Source of the DNA: Actinomadura formosensis NBRC 14204 | GTDB lineage: Bacteria; Actinomycetota; Actinomycetes; Streptosporangiales; Streptosporangiaceae | Reading direction: 5' to 3' | Assembly (NCBI RefSeq): GCF_001552155.1 | Contig: NZ_BCQQ01000013.1 | Span: forward strand, 1-64,000 | Length of the DNA stretch: 64,000 nt | Notes under the pieces: generated by a model | Told to the model about the DNA's origin: nothing | Seen by the model: only the letters and a program-made list of their open reading frames with translations | Databases searched by the model: none | In this document: positions 9,577 through 18,693 of the stretch, piece after piece | Layout: the number at the start of each line of letters is the position of its first letter | How positions within the stretch are numbered: the first letter of the stretch is position 1 | Translations under genes and position numbers: made by a program

Positions 9577-10559
9577 GCCGGCCGTCCTGTGAGTGCTCGC
9601 TGGTCGGTGGTCACGGCCCGTGGGCGGGTCTCGCCCAGGCGCAGGCTGATCATTCCGATCAGCACGGCGACGATGAGGATGGCGCCCTGGAAGATGCCGG
9701 TGTAGAAGGTCGACACGCCGACGGCGAACAGCATCTTCTGCAGTACTGCGAGCACGCCGGCGCCGAGAATGCTGCCGATCGCGCTGCCCCGGCCGCCGCC
9801 GAACTTCGCGCCGCCGATGGCGACCGCGGCGAACACCAGGACCATGAACACGGCGCTTCCGTTCGGGTCGCCGCTGGCGGTGAGCGCGGAGAGCATCACT
9901 CCGGCCACCGCGTACAGCAGGCCGGCCGCGAGGTACACCCGGAACTTGACCGCCGCGGCCTTGATCCCTGACTGGATCGCCGCGCTCTCGTCCAGGCCGA
10001 CGGCGAAGATGTGGATCCCCATCCGGGTCCTCCGGAACGCCAGATAGGCGACGACGCAGGCCAGGATGACCAGCAGGGACACCGGAACCGGTCCCACCGA
10101 GGAGATCAGTCCGGGCGAGATGAACTCCGGAACGCTGCCACCGGGCGACGGCATGATGACCAGCGCGAGTCCGCTGCACATGATGAACGTGCCCAGCGTC
10201 GCGGCGATGGACTGGACGTTCAGGTAGGCCACCAGGAAACCGTTCAGCGCGCCCACGACGACACCGGCGAGCAACGCCAGCAGCACGCCGACGGCGGCGC
10301 TGCCGGTGGTCCCCCCGGTCTGGGTGGCCAGGATGACGTTCGCGAGCGTGACCACTCCGCCGAGGGAGAGGTCGAAGCCGCCGACGACGATCACGAGTGT
10401 CAGTCCGGTCGCGGAGATGACCAGGGGGGCGGCGTTGTTGAGCAGGTCGGTCGCGTTCTCGGTGGTGAGCACGTCGATCGACGAGTACATGTACACGATG
10501 TACATGGCGACGAGGATGATCGCCGCCAGGGTGGTGCCACTGGACAGGGCGCGTCTCAT
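9573..10559 (-). CDS. ribose-type ABC transporter permease
   Basis: 328 aa, second permease of the same importer, with GGFDLSLGGVVTLANV near residue 60 and an FRRTRMGIHIFAVGLDESAA cytoplasmic loop near 180. It overlaps both neighbours by four bases. Two different permeases imply a heterodimeric channel. Confidence 0.92.
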   Translation of the reverse strand: MRRALSSGTTLAAIILVAMYIVYMYSSIDVLTTENATDLLNNAAPLVISATGLTLVIVVGGFDLSLGGVVTLANVILATQTGGTTGSAAVGVLLALLAGVVVGALNGFLVAYLNVQSIAATLGTFIMCSGLALVIMPSPGGSVPEFISPGLISSVGPVPVSLLVILACVVAYLAFRRTRMGIHIFAVGLDESAAIQSGIKAAAVKFRVYLAAGLLYAVAGVMLSALTASGDPNGSAVFMVLVFAAVAIGGAKFGGGRGSAIGSILGAGVLAVLQKMLFAVGVSTFYTGIFQGAILIVAVLIGMISLRLGETRPRAVTTDQRALTGRPA

Positions 10560-12061
10560 GATTGGCCCGCTTTCTCGCCGGCGCCGTGGCCGGTGATGGC
10601 CTGCAACAGTTCTTCGACGTCGGTCTCGTGACCGGGGAACTCCGCCACGACGGATCCCCGGTAGAAACAGAGGACGCGGTCACAGATGCCGACCAGTTCG
10701 GACAGGTCGGTCGAGTACCAGAGCACGGCGCCGCCCGAGTCGGTGAACTCGCGCATCATCCGGTACACCGACGCCTTGGTGCCGACGTCCACGCCGCGCG
10801 ACGGGTCGTACAGCAGCAGGTATTTCGAGCCCTTCATCAGCGAGCGGGCCAGGATCGCCTTCTGCTGGTTGCCACCGGACAACGCGTCGATGTCCATCCG
10901 CAGATACCGCTCGTCCAAGTCCACCTTGCGGGCGAAGGGCAGACTCGCCTGGTACTCCTTCTTCCCGGCCGCCACACCCAGCGTGCTGGTCCGGCCGAGC
11001 GACGAGATGGTGATGTTCGCCAGCGTGGAGATGCCGGGCATGATCCCCTCGGCCTTCCGCTCCTCGGCGACGAAGCTGATCCCGCTGCGCAGCGCCCCCG
11101 CGGGGGTCGTGTACTTCGACCGCCGGCCGCCCACCGCGATGGTTCCGCCGCTCGGGCGGGACGCCCCGGCGAGCATGCGGAACGTCTCCGCCTGGCCTTG
11201 ACCCTCCAGCGCGGCGACGCCGAGGATCTCGCCGTCGTGCAGGGTGAACGAGAGGTCTCGTACGGTGTCGCCCCGCAGGCCGTCGACCTGGATGGCGGGA
11301 GCACCGGTGGTGCGGCCCGTTCTCTTCTCCCGGACCTGGTCGTCGCTCGCACCGCCCATCAGGGTGAAGACCATGCCGTCGTCCACGTCCGACAGCCGGA
11401 CCGTGTCGACCACCCGCCCGTTGCGCAGTACGGTCGCCGACCCGCACAGATCCCGGATCTCCGCCAGCCGGTGGGAGATGTAAAGGATGGTGAGCTCGGG
11501 CGAGCGGATCTTCTCGATGAGGCCGAAGAGCCACTCGACGTCGGGCAGCGCGGCCGACGGCTCGTCGAGCAGCAGCAGTTTCGGCCGGTGGCTGACCGCC
11601 CGGACGATCTCCAGCTTCTGCCGCTCGGCGAGCGAGAGCTCACCGACCCGCTGTGCCGGGGACAGACCGGGCAGGTCGTACTTCGCCAGCAGTTCGGCGG
11701 CGGCGGCCTCGTATTGCCGCCGCCGGACAAAGAGCCGGCCGCTGCCGAGCCGGGGCAGGGAGAGGTTCTCGGCGACGGTCAGGTTGCCGAGCAGGCTCAT
11801 TTCCTGGAACGCCGTCGAGACTCCTCGCCCGCGTGACTCGCCGAGGCTGGACGGGGCGAACAGCTCCCCGTCCAGCCGCATCGTGCCGGAGTCCGGAACC
11901 TGGAGGCCGCTCAGGCTCTTGATCAGCGTCGACTTGCCGGCGCCGTTCTCGCCGATGATCGCGTGGATGCTGCCCTTGGCCACCGCGAAGGTGACCCGGT
12001 CCAGGGCTGTCGTCGCGCCGTAGCGCTTGGTGAGGTCGTCCACCTGCAGGACGGTCTGCAC
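10556..12061 (-). CDS. ribose-type ABC transporter, tandem ATP-binding protein
   Basis: 501 aa, two fused ATPase domains as in RbsA/MglA. The first has Walker A GENGAGKST at residues 37-45, a LSLAERQKLE signature and LLLLDEPSAAL Walker B. The second half lacks a good Walker A but keeps LSGGNQQKAI near 395 and a Walker B-like LLLYDPSRGVDVG, in which the usual Asp-Glu pair reads Asp-Pro. That asymmetry is normal for this family except for the Asp-Pro change, which suggests the second site does not hydrolyse ATP. Overlaps the next permease by four bases. Confidence 0.93.
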   Translation of the reverse strand: MQTVLQVDDLTKRYGATTALDRVTFAVAKGSIHAIIGENGAGKSTLIKSLSGLQVPDSGTMRLDGELFAPSSLGESRGRGVSTAFQEMSLLGNLTVAENLSLPRLGSGRLFVRRRQYEAAAAELLAKYDLPGLSPAQRVGELSLAERQKLEIVRAVSHRPKLLLLDEPSAALPDVEWLFGLIEKIRSPELTILYISHRLAEIRDLCGSATVLRNGRVVDTVRLSDVDDGMVFTLMGGASDDQVREKRTGRTTGAPAIQVDGLRGDTVRDLSFTLHDGEILGVAALEGQGQAETFRMLAGASRPSGGTIAVGGRRSKYTTPAGALRSGISFVAEERKAEGIMPGISTLANITISSLGRTSTLGVAAGKKEYQASLPFARKVDLDERYLRMDIDALSGGNQQKAILARSLMKGSKYLLLYDPSRGVDVGTKASVYRMMREFTDSGGAVLWYSTDLSELVGICDRVLCFYRGSVVAEFPGHETDVEELLQAITGHGAGEKAGQS

Positions 12062-12093
12062 CGTTCCTCCTTGGTCGCGGCTGCTCGGCGTCG

Positions 12094-13341
12094 TCAGGGT
12101 GCGTCGATCGGTTTGACGAACTCGGGGTTGAGCTTGAACAGATCCGCGGGCTTCGTCTTGGTGTCGCTGTTGATCTCCGGCACGTCCGGCGCCTTGACGA
12201 TCTTGGTCGGGTCGATCGGCTTGATGGTCGCCCCGGGCACCGGGTTGCCGTTGATCGCGGAGTCATAGTTGATCTCCGGGACCAGGTCGGGGTAGTAGAT
12301 GCCGGCCGCGAACACCGGCGGGACCTTGTCGAGCGGCCAGGTGTTGCCGCCGGCCGCCGGCTTCAGCGGGTCACCGACCTTGACCTGGTCGTACGGCACC
12401 CACGGCAGCGGGAACTCCGTGTTGTGCGGCAGGTCGCCCTCCTTGATCCTGCCGGTGAGCAGTTCCATCGCCAGCTTGAAGGCGTACGCGCCGACCGTCG
12501 GGGCCGATCCGGAGGAGACACCGACCAGGCCCTTGTCGTGCAGGGTCAGCAGCTGGTTGCGGTAGCCGTTCGACATCTCACCGGTCACCGGGATGAGCTT
12601 GTGTCCGGCCTGCTGCAGCGCCTGGACCACGCCGTACTCGCCGTCCTGCGACCAGATGCCGTCGACATCGGGGTTCGCCGCGAGCGCCTTGAGGGTGTTG
12701 GTCTTCGACTGCACCGCGTCCCAGTTGCTCCAGTACTGCGAGACGACCTTGATCCCCGGGTACTTCGCGAACACCGACTTCGCGGCCTCGTTGTGGATCG
12801 TGTCGGTGGCGGTCCCGGACACGCCGCTGTTCATGAAGATCTTGCCCTTGCCGCCCAGCTTGTTGACCAGGTACTGAGCGGAGTTCTGCCCGAAGCCCGC
12901 GGTGATGTAGCTGACGTTGTACGCCTTCGGGCTGGTCACCGTGCCGTCGTAGAAGAACATCTTCACGCCCTTGGCGGCGGCCTGGTTCACCACGCCGTTC
13001 AGGGCCTTCGGCGACAGCGGGTAGCAGATGATCGCGTCGGCACCGGAGTTGATCATGCTCTGCAGGTCGGAGATCTGCTTGGCGATGTCCGCACCGGAGA
13101 TGATCTTGTGGAACTCGACCTGCTGGTTGTACGGCGGCGTCTTGGCCAGCGCCTGGATCATGTTCGCGGCCGCGTTCGACCAGGCGTTACCGCTGTAACT
13201 CAGGTCCAGGTAGATCTTGTACTTCTTGGTGCCGCCGGCTGCGCCGTTCGAGGAGGAATTGCTGCTCGGCGGGGCGCACGCGACCAGGGACAGCAGTGCC
13301 GTGGCCGCGATGGCCACCAGTGAGCGTTTGGCAGATCGCAC
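12094..13341 (-). CDS. substrate-binding lipoprotein of the ribose-type ABC importer
   Basis: 415 aa. A basic start (MRSAKRS), a hydrophobic stretch and the lipobox LVAC at residues 19-22 mark a lipoprotein anchored through Cys22. The rest is a type 1 periplasmic-binding fold: KIYLDLSYSGNAW, ADAIICYPLSPKAL and GIWSQDGEYGVVQALQQAG are its usual ligand-cleft segments. It is longer than ribose-binding proteins (about 300 aa) because of a C-terminal extension of some 90 residues. As first gene of the operon it should sit next to the promoter. Confidence 0.92.
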   Translation of the reverse strand: MRSAKRSLVAIAATALLSLVACAPPSSNSSSNGAAGGTKKYKIYLDLSYSGNAWSNAAANMIQALAKTPPYNQQVEFHKIISGADIAKQISDLQSMINSGADAIICYPLSPKALNGVVNQAAAKGVKMFFYDGTVTSPKAYNVSYITAGFGQNSAQYLVNKLGGKGKIFMNSGVSGTATDTIHNEAAKSVFAKYPGIKVVSQYWSNWDAVQSKTNTLKALAANPDVDGIWSQDGEYGVVQALQQAGHKLIPVTGEMSNGYRNQLLTLHDKGLVGVSSGSAPTVGAYAFKLAMELLTGRIKEGDLPHNTEFPLPWVPYDQVKVGDPLKPAAGGNTWPLDKVPPVFAAGIYYPDLVPEINYDSAINGNPVPGATIKPIDPTKIVKAPDVPEINSDTKTKPADLFKLNPEFVKPIDAP

Positions 13342-13699
13342 TTCGGGGTCTCTTCTCTCGCGTACCAGGGCGCAGGGGATGCCTCGGTGACCGCGCAGGG
13401 GGATGCCTCCTGACCGCGCAGGGGCGGATCATGAGGGGGGTTCGGTTCCTGGGGGGCAAGTGGGGGGTGGGCTCGCCGGGAGGTCGCTACGGGTAGCCCC
13501 TAGTAAAGAATCGGCGCCGACAAGCCACAATGTGCCCGCGGCAGCGCAACGGCGGGCCCAGTTTGTGCACGTGCACAGTGCGCTCGCCTCGCCGGCGGAG
13601 AACCCGAGATCCCGGTGTACCCCGAGTTCGGTGGGCCGGCCTGGCCGCCATGCACCACCGCCGCGGTGAGGCGGGGATACCGCCTCCGCCCGGACCGCA
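13342..13699. other. intergenic region upstream of the ribose-type importer
   Basis: 358 bases between the binding-protein start and the 3' end of the sulfate-type ATPase gene. It holds the 23-bp tandem repeat described separately and a short AT-richer segment near 13500. The importer promoter should be here; I see no gene. Confidence 0.5.
13371..13432. repeat. 23-bp tandem direct repeat upstream of importer operon
   Basis: Three copies start at 13371, 13394 and 13417 with an exact 23-base period. The core is CGCAGGGG(G)ATGCCTC followed by (G/C)(G/T)TGACCG; the third copy degenerates after CGCAGGGG. It lies 30-90 bases upstream of the binding-protein gene, where a regulator array could bind. 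Confidence 0.6.
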
Positions 13700-14671
13700 T
13701 CAGCTCGCCGGCACCGCGGCCGCTCGCGGAACGGGCCTGACATGGACCTCGGTACCCACCCGGGCACCGAGATGCTCGGCGGCGCGCCTGGTCATCTGTG
13801 CCCAGGCCGTCCGTTCCTCCTCACCGGTCCGCAACGCGAACTCGACGCGCACCTCGAAGCCGAGGCGGACGACACGTGTGACGGTCGCGGGGCTGGTGCC
13901 CGGGCCGGGTTCAGCCGTCACCCGGACGTCGTGCGGGCGAAGCAGGACGCCGCCGAGCTCGGTGACGGGTCCGAGGAACCGCATGACGAAGGGGCCGGCA
14001 GGGTTGTCGTAGAGGTCGGTGGGCGTGCCGGCCTGCTGCACCGCGCCGTCGGCCAGGACCACGATCGTGTCGGCGACCTCGATCGCCTCCTCCTGGTCGT
14101 GAGTGACGAAGACGGTGGTGACGTGGACCTCATCGTGCAGGCGGCGCAGCCACGCCCGCAGTTCCTTGCGAACCTGGGCGTCGAGCGCGCCGAACGGCTC
14201 GTCCAGCAGGAGCACCCGGGGCTCGACGGCCAGGGCGCGGGCCAGGGCCATGCGCTGGCGCTGACCGCCCGACAGCTGCGCCGGATACCGTCCGGCGAAC
14301 TGACCGAGATGCACCAGGTCCAGCAGATCGCCGACGCGGCGGCGGATCTCCTGCTTGGGGCGTTTACGGATCTTCAGGCCGAACGCGACGTTGTCGAAGA
14401 CGGTCAGGTGCTTGAACGCCGCATAGTGCTGGAAGACGAAGCCGACGTCCCGGCGCTGCGGAGGTAGCCCGGTGGCGTCCCGCCCGGAGATGACGACGCT
14501 CCCCGAGTCGGGCCGTTCCAGCCCCGCGATCACCCGCAGCAGCGTCGACTTGCCGCCGCCGCTGGGGCCCAGGAGCGCGGTCAGCGATCCGGCGGCGATG
14601 TCCACTGACACGTCCCGCAGCACCGGGGCGTCGCCGAAGGATTTGCTGACATGACGGATGTCGATGGCCAT
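13700..14671 (-). CDS. cysA: sulfate/thiosulfate-type ABC transporter ATP-binding protein
   Basis: 323 aa, CysA length. Walker [10 protein letters not shown] at residues 35-43, [15 protein letters not shown] signature, [11 protein letters not shown] Walker B, the FVTHDQEEA switch, and a C-terminal TOBE-like domain from about 240. The ATG at 14671 overlaps the stop of the preceding permease by one base (TGATG), which rules out the longer open frame. Its position after two CysT/CysW permeases and a sulfate-binding-type protein supports the assignment; molybdate or tungstate cannot be excluded from the ATPase alone. Confidence 0.9.
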   Translation of the reverse strand: MAIDIRHVSKSFGDAPVLRDVSVDIAAGSLTALLGPSGGGKSTLLRVIAGLERPDSGSVVISGRDATGLPPQRRDVGFVFQHYAAFKHLTVFDNVAFGLKIRKRPKQEIRRRVGDLLDLVHLGQFAGRYPAQLSGGQRQRMALARALAVEPRVLLLDEPFGALDAQVRKELRAWLRRLHDEVHVTTVFVTHDQEEAIEVADTIVVLADGAVQQAGTPTDLYDNPAGPFVMRFLGPVTELGGVLLRPHDVRVTAEPGPGTSPATVTRVVRLGFEVRVEFALRTGEEERTAWAQMTRRAAEHLGARVGTEVHVRPVPRAAAVPAS

Positions 14672-15459
14672 CAGGAGCCGTCCTCGGGTCGCAGAAGCCT
14701 GGTCACCAGGAGGCTGGTGACGGCGATGGCCGCCAGCGCGAGCGCCGCGGCGTAGGAGGCGTGCGCGTCGAAGTTCTGGAAGCGTTCCTCGACGAACAGG
14801 GTCAGGGTCTGGGTCTGGTCGACGGTCCGTCCGGACACGACGGCCACCGCGCCGTACTCGCCCAGCGCACGGGCCAGCGACAGCACGATGCCGTAGCCGA
14901 GGGCGGCACGGATGCCCGGGACGGTGATGCGCCGGAAGGTCTGCCACCCGCCGGCCCCCAGGGTTCGCGCGGCCTGCTCCTGCTCGTCGCCCATCTCCTC
15001 CAGCGCCGGGACGATCGCCCGCACCACCAGCGGCAGGCAGACGAACACGGTCGCCAGGACCATCCCGGGCGTGGAGAAGACGATCTGGATGCCGCGGTCC
15101 TCCAGCCATCCCCCCACCGGGGCGAACCGGCCGTACACCAGGATCAACGCCAACCCCGCCACCACCGGCGAGACCGCCAGAGGCAGATCGATCAAGATGC
15201 CCAACAGGCGCTTGCCGGGGAACCGGTGCCGCACCAGCAGCAGCGCCGCCAGCACCCCGAACACGGTGTTCAGCGCCCCTGCCCAACCCGCCACCACCAA
15301 GGTGACCCGGAAGGCGTGCAGCGCCGAGTGGGTCGTCAGGGCGCCGACGAAGGACCCGATGCCCTCGCCGAACGTCCGCCAGGAGATCAGGGCGACCGGC
15401 AGGATCAGCAGAAACAGCAGGTAGACCAGCACGGCACAGCGCAGGGCGTATCTAGCCAC
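14671..15459 (-). CDS. cysW: sulfate-type ABC transporter permease
   Basis: 262 aa, about six membrane segments. It contains the [20 protein letters not shown] coupling loop near residue 160, the EAA motif contacting the ATPase, followed by [16 protein letters not shown], typical of CysW. It overlaps the upstream permease by eight bases and the ATPase by one. Confidence 0.9.
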   Translation of the reverse strand: MARYALRCAVLVYLLFLLILPVALISWRTFGEGIGSFVGALTTHSALHAFRVTLVVAGWAGALNTVFGVLAALLLVRHRFPGKRLLGILIDLPLAVSPVVAGLALILVYGRFAPVGGWLEDRGIQIVFSTPGMVLATVFVCLPLVVRAIVPALEEMGDEQEQAARTLGAGGWQTFRRITVPGIRAALGYGIVLSLARALGEYGAVAVVSGRTVDQTQTLTLFVEERFQNFDAHASYAAALALAAIAVTSLLVTRLLRPEDGS

Positions 15460-16249
15460 GGCGAGCCCCCCAGCGGTGCACCAGGTCGATGGTCACCAGT
15501 ACCAGAAGGGAGACCATCAGCAACGTGGTGGACACCGCCGCGGCGGCGGCGGTGTTGTCGCTCTCTATCTGGCCGAAGACGTGTACGGCGGCCACCTGCG
15601 TCTTGAACGGCACATTGCCCGAGATCAGCACGGTGGACCCGAACTCGGCCATCGACCGGGTGAACGCCAGCGCGGTGCCCGCCAGCATCGCCGGCAGCAG
15701 GTTCGGCAGGATGATCCGGCGGAAGATCGTCCAGGAGCCCGCCCCCAGCGAGGCCGCCGCCTGCTCCATCTCGCCGTCCAGTTCCAGCAGCACCGGCTGC
15801 ACCGTGCGGACCACGAACGGCAAGGTCACGAACAGCAACGCGACCACGACCCCCGCCCGGGTGTAGGCCAGCGTGATCCCCACCGGGCTGTCGGTCCCGT
15901 ACAGCGCCAGCAGGACCAGGCCCGCCACGATGGTGGGCAGCGCGAACGGAAGGTCGATCAGCAGGTCGATCAGGCCCCTGCCCGGGAAGGGGTCGCGGAC
16001 GAGCACCCAGGCGATCAGCGTGCCCATGACCAGGTTCACCAGCGCCACCACCACCGAGGCGGCGACCGTCAGTCTCAGCGCGGCGCACGCGTCCGGGGCG
16101 GTGATCGCATCCCAGAAGGCCGCGGGCCCCTGCGCAGTCCCCTTCCACAGCACCGTGCCCAGCGGGATCAGCACCACCGCACTCAGGAAAATCGTCGCCG
16201 TGCCCACGCCGGCCGCGGGCGCCTCTCTCGTCTTCTCGAACGTCGGCAA
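15452..16249 (-). CDS. cysT: sulfate-type ABC transporter permease
   Basis: About 265 aa with six or seven membrane segments and the EMEQAAASLGAGSWTIFRRI coupling loop, then FTRSMAEFGSTVLISGN as in CysT/CysU. I place the start at a TTG (16247-16249) because GGAGGG lies nine bases upstream and the binding-protein gene ends just six bases away; no ATG or GTG in frame fits better. The open frame extends far upstream through the binding-protein gene in another register and should not be used. Confidence 0.85.
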   Translation of the reverse strand: MPTFEKTREAPAAGVGTATIFLSAVVLIPLGTVLWKGTAQGPAAFWDAITAPDACAALRLTVAASVVVALVNLVMGTLIAWVLVRDPFPGRGLIDLLIDLPFALPTIVAGLVLLALYGTDSPVGITLAYTRAGVVVALLFVTLPFVVRTVQPVLLELDGEMEQAAASLGAGSWTIFRRIILPNLLPAMLAGTALAFTRSMAEFGSTVLISGNVPFKTQVAAVHVFGQIESDNTAAAAAVSTTLLMVSLLVLVTIDLVHRWGARRG

Positions 16250-16254
16250 GGGAC

Positions 16255-17268
16255 CTAGCCCTCCACCGAGACGCCGACGCCCTTCTCGACGTCGGCCATG
16301 ACCCCGCCCTTCGGGTCGAAGAGCTCCTTTTTGACCTTCGGCCAGCCGCCGAGGTCGGCGATCGTGAAGAGCCCGGCCGGCTTCGGGAACGCCGCGGCGC
16401 CGGGAACGCCGTCCACCACGGGCCGGTACCCGTTCTTGACGAAGATCTCCTGCGCCTTCCTGCCCCGCAGGAACTTCAGGAAGGCCCGGGCCTCCGCCGG
16501 GTGCTCGCTCCTCCTGGTCACCGCGACCGGGTTCTCGATCAGGATGGTGGAGTCGGGCACCGTGTAGTCGATCGGCTGGTCGTTCTGCCCGGCGAAGATC
16601 GCCTCGTTCTCGTAGGAGAGCAGCACGTCGCCCTTCCCTCCCGCGAAGGTCTGCAGCGACTTGCGCGCGCTGGAGTCCTGCACAGGGACGTTCTTGAACA
16701 GCGCGTGCAGGTAGGCGGTCCCGGCCGCCTTGTCGGCGCCCCTGGTCGCCTTGGCGCCGTATCCAGCGAGGATGTTCCACTGCGCCCCGCCGGAGGTGAA
16801 CGGGTTCGGCGTGATCACCTGGACGCCGGGCTTGAGCAGGTCGTCCCAGGTCTTGATGCTCTCGGGGTTGCCCTTGCGGGTCACCAGGACGACCACCGAG
16901 TTGGTGATCATCCCCCTCTGCGGCCCGGAGTTCCACGCCGCGTCGACCAGGCCGGCGTCCACCAGCCGTGTCATGTCCGGCTCCAAGGAGAACCCGACGA
17001 TGTCGGCCTTCAGCCCGGACGCCACCGCCCGGCTCTGCTCCCCGGACGCGCCGAACGACCTGGTGAAGGTGACCTTCTCGCCGTCGGGCGTCTTCTGATA
17101 CGCCTTGATGATCGCCTCGTACGCCGCCTGGGGCGTGGAGTAGGCCACCAGCGAGAGCCGGACCCTGCCGCCGGAGTCCCCGGACCCGCCGCAGGCCACC
17201 GCCCCCGCAACGACCGTCGCCAGCGCGGCTCCCGCCTTCATCGTCCGTCCCAGCACGACTAATCCCAC
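16255..17268 (-). CDS. sulfate-binding lipoprotein of ABC importer
   Basis: 337 aa. Lipobox VACG near residue 26 after a hydrophobic stretch; the start may be the second Met (MKAGAA) rather than MGLVVL. The mature protein has the sulfate-binding-protein pattern: VAYSTPQAAYEAI, QSRAVASGLKADIVGFSLEPDM, ITPNPFTSGGAQWNIL and YRPVVDG. It is the first gene of a leftward four-gene operon with sulfate permeases and ATPase. Which sulfur oxyanion it binds is not resolved. Confidence 0.9.
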   Translation of the reverse strand: MGLVVLGRTMKAGAALATVVAGAVACGGSGDSGGRVRLSLVAYSTPQAAYEAIIKAYQKTPDGEKVTFTRSFGASGEQSRAVASGLKADIVGFSLEPDMTRLVDAGLVDAAWNSGPQRGMITNSVVVLVTRKGNPESIKTWDDLLKPGVQVITPNPFTSGGAQWNILAGYGAKATRGADKAAGTAYLHALFKNVPVQDSSARKSLQTFAGGKGDVLLSYENEAIFAGQNDQPIDYTVPDSTILIENPVAVTRRSEHPAEARAFLKFLRGRKAQEIFVKNGYRPVVDGVPGAAAFPKPAGLFTIADLGGWPKVKKELFDPKGGVMADVEKGVGVSVEG

Positions 17269-17489
17269 TTTCCCTACTTATTTGGTAAGAAAAGAATGGA
17301 ACAGGGTCGGGCTTCGCGTCAAGTCATGATCGAGCAGGGAAGACCTACCGAGCGCCCCCTCCCAGGCCGTCCGCACGGTCCGAAGCAGGACGGCAAGCCG
17401 CGTCCCGCTTCCTCCTGCGGCGGCCGGTCGGCCAGAGGCGCGCAAGGATCCTTTCAGGTTCTCTCCGTTCCCCCGGCACTGGCTATTAA

Positions 17490-17501
17490 TAGACCGGTCT
17501 A
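17490..17501. promoter_or_regulatory. 12-bp palindrome, probable TetR-family operator
   Basis: TAGACCGGTCTA is a perfect palindrome 35 bases upstream of the TetR-type gene at 17537, in the AT-richer spacer between that gene and the divergent sulfate operon. Its placement suggests autoregulation; it is about 220 bases from the sulfate-binding-protein start. Confidence 0.7.
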
Positions 17502-17536
17502 CATAGTATGTTCTCCTCATCGACCTCGGGAGGGAC

Positions 17537-18157
17537 ATGGCTCGGCGAGGAGAGACCAAAGCACGCATGCTCGAAACCGCGGGCGAGCTGTACCGCCGGT
17601 ACGGCTACCACGGAACCGGCCTGAACCAGATCCTCGACGAGAGCGGAGCCCCCCGCGGCTCGCTGTACTTCCACTTCCCCGGCGGCAAGCAGGAGCTGGC
17701 GGTCTCCGCGATCGGTGCTTCCGGGCGGGAGATCGGACGCGGGATCGAGCAGGTCCTGCGGTCCACCGACGATGTCGGCGACGCCGTGCGCCAGATCGTG
17801 GCGTTCCTGGCGGCCGATCTGAGCGATTCGGGCTGGGCACGCGGCTGCCCCGTGGGCTCGGTGGCGATGGACGCCGCGCTCACCTCCGAACCCGTCCGGA
17901 TCGCCTGCGGCGAGATCTTCGCCGAGTGGGCCGGCGCCGTCGAACACCGCCTCGTGGAGACCGGCCGCGACGCCGCCGAGGCACGCGAACTGGCTCTGCT
18001 CGTCATCTCCGCGATCGAGGGCGCTCTGCTGATCGCCCGGGCGCAGCGGGACGCCGAACCTCTCCGCGCGGCGGGCAGCCGCCTGCGGGCGCTGCTTGGC
18101 ACTTCGAAGACCACGACCGCGTCCGAGCGGCGCCCAGAGACCAAGGAGCCGGAATGA
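17537..18157 (+). CDS. TetR/AcrR-family regulator (LmrA/YxaF-like)
   Basis: 206 aa. The N-terminal DNA-binding domain reads RGETKARMLETAGELYRRYGYHGTGLNQILDESGAPRG then SLYFHFPGGKQELA, the LmrA/YxaF subgroup pattern. The C-terminal ligand domain has GCPVGSVAMDAA, common in this subgroup. It is followed with an ATGA overlap by a SnoaL-like protein, so the pair is co-translated. The palindrome 35 bases upstream is the likely operator. Ligand unknown. Confidence 0.92.
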   Translation: MARRGETKARMLETAGELYRRYGYHGTGLNQILDESGAPRGSLYFHFPGGKQELAVSAIGASGREIGRGIEQVLRSTDDVGDAVRQIVAFLAADLSDSGWARGCPVGSVAMDAALTSEPVRIACGEIFAEWAGAVEHRLVETGRDAAEARELALLVISAIEGALLIARAQRDAEPLRAAGSRLRALLGTSKTTTASERRPETKEPE

Positions 18158-18555
18158 ACGTGTCCGAGTTCGAGCAGAACTCCAGGCTGATGTACGACGC
18201 CTGGAACCGCCAGGACGTCGAGGCGGTCCTGGAGCGCTACACCGACGACCTGGTCTACCGCGACCCCAGCACCCGCGGCCCGGTCGAGGGACGCGAGGCG
18301 ATGCGCCGCTACCTTTCCAAGCTGTTCGCGGCCTGGCAGATGCGCTGGACGACGCGCGAGTTCCACCTCTTCGAGGGCGGCGAGGGCGTCGCCGTCCTGT
18401 GGCGGGCCACGCTGCGGCCCACGGGCGGCGACCGGCAGGTCGAGATCGACGGCATGGACCTGGTGCTGATGGAGGGAACGAAGGTCAAGCGCAACGAGGT
18501 CTATTTCGATCGTGCTCTCCTCGCGCAGACGCTCACCCCGCAGCAGACCGCTTAG
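18154..18555 (+). CDS. SnoaL-like/NTF2-fold protein
   Basis: 133 aa. MYDAWNRQDVEAVLERYTDDLVYRDPSTRGPVEGREAMRRYL is the usual N-terminal pattern of SnoaL-like polyketide-cyclase/steroid-isomerase folds. Such small cone-shaped proteins act as isomerases, hydrolases or binding proteins. The ATG overlaps the TetR stop by four bases. The co-operonic TetR implies induction by a small molecule that this protein may bind or convert; that is inference. Confidence 0.85.
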   Translation: MNVSEFEQNSRLMYDAWNRQDVEAVLERYTDDLVYRDPSTRGPVEGREAMRRYLSKLFAAWQMRWTTREFHLFEGGEGVAVLWRATLRPTGGDRQVEIDGMDLVLMEGTKVKRNEVYFDRALLAQTLTPQQTA

Positions 18556-18693
18556 CCGCCCACAACAGCCGACGAGCACCGAACTGTGAGACTTCGCGGC
18601 CGGCGTGGTGGTCACAGGAGCATCGACGCGGTCCGGCGAGCATGGGAGCACCGGGGCGCTCCGCTGCTCACCGGCCGGGCCGGTCGGCCGTAC

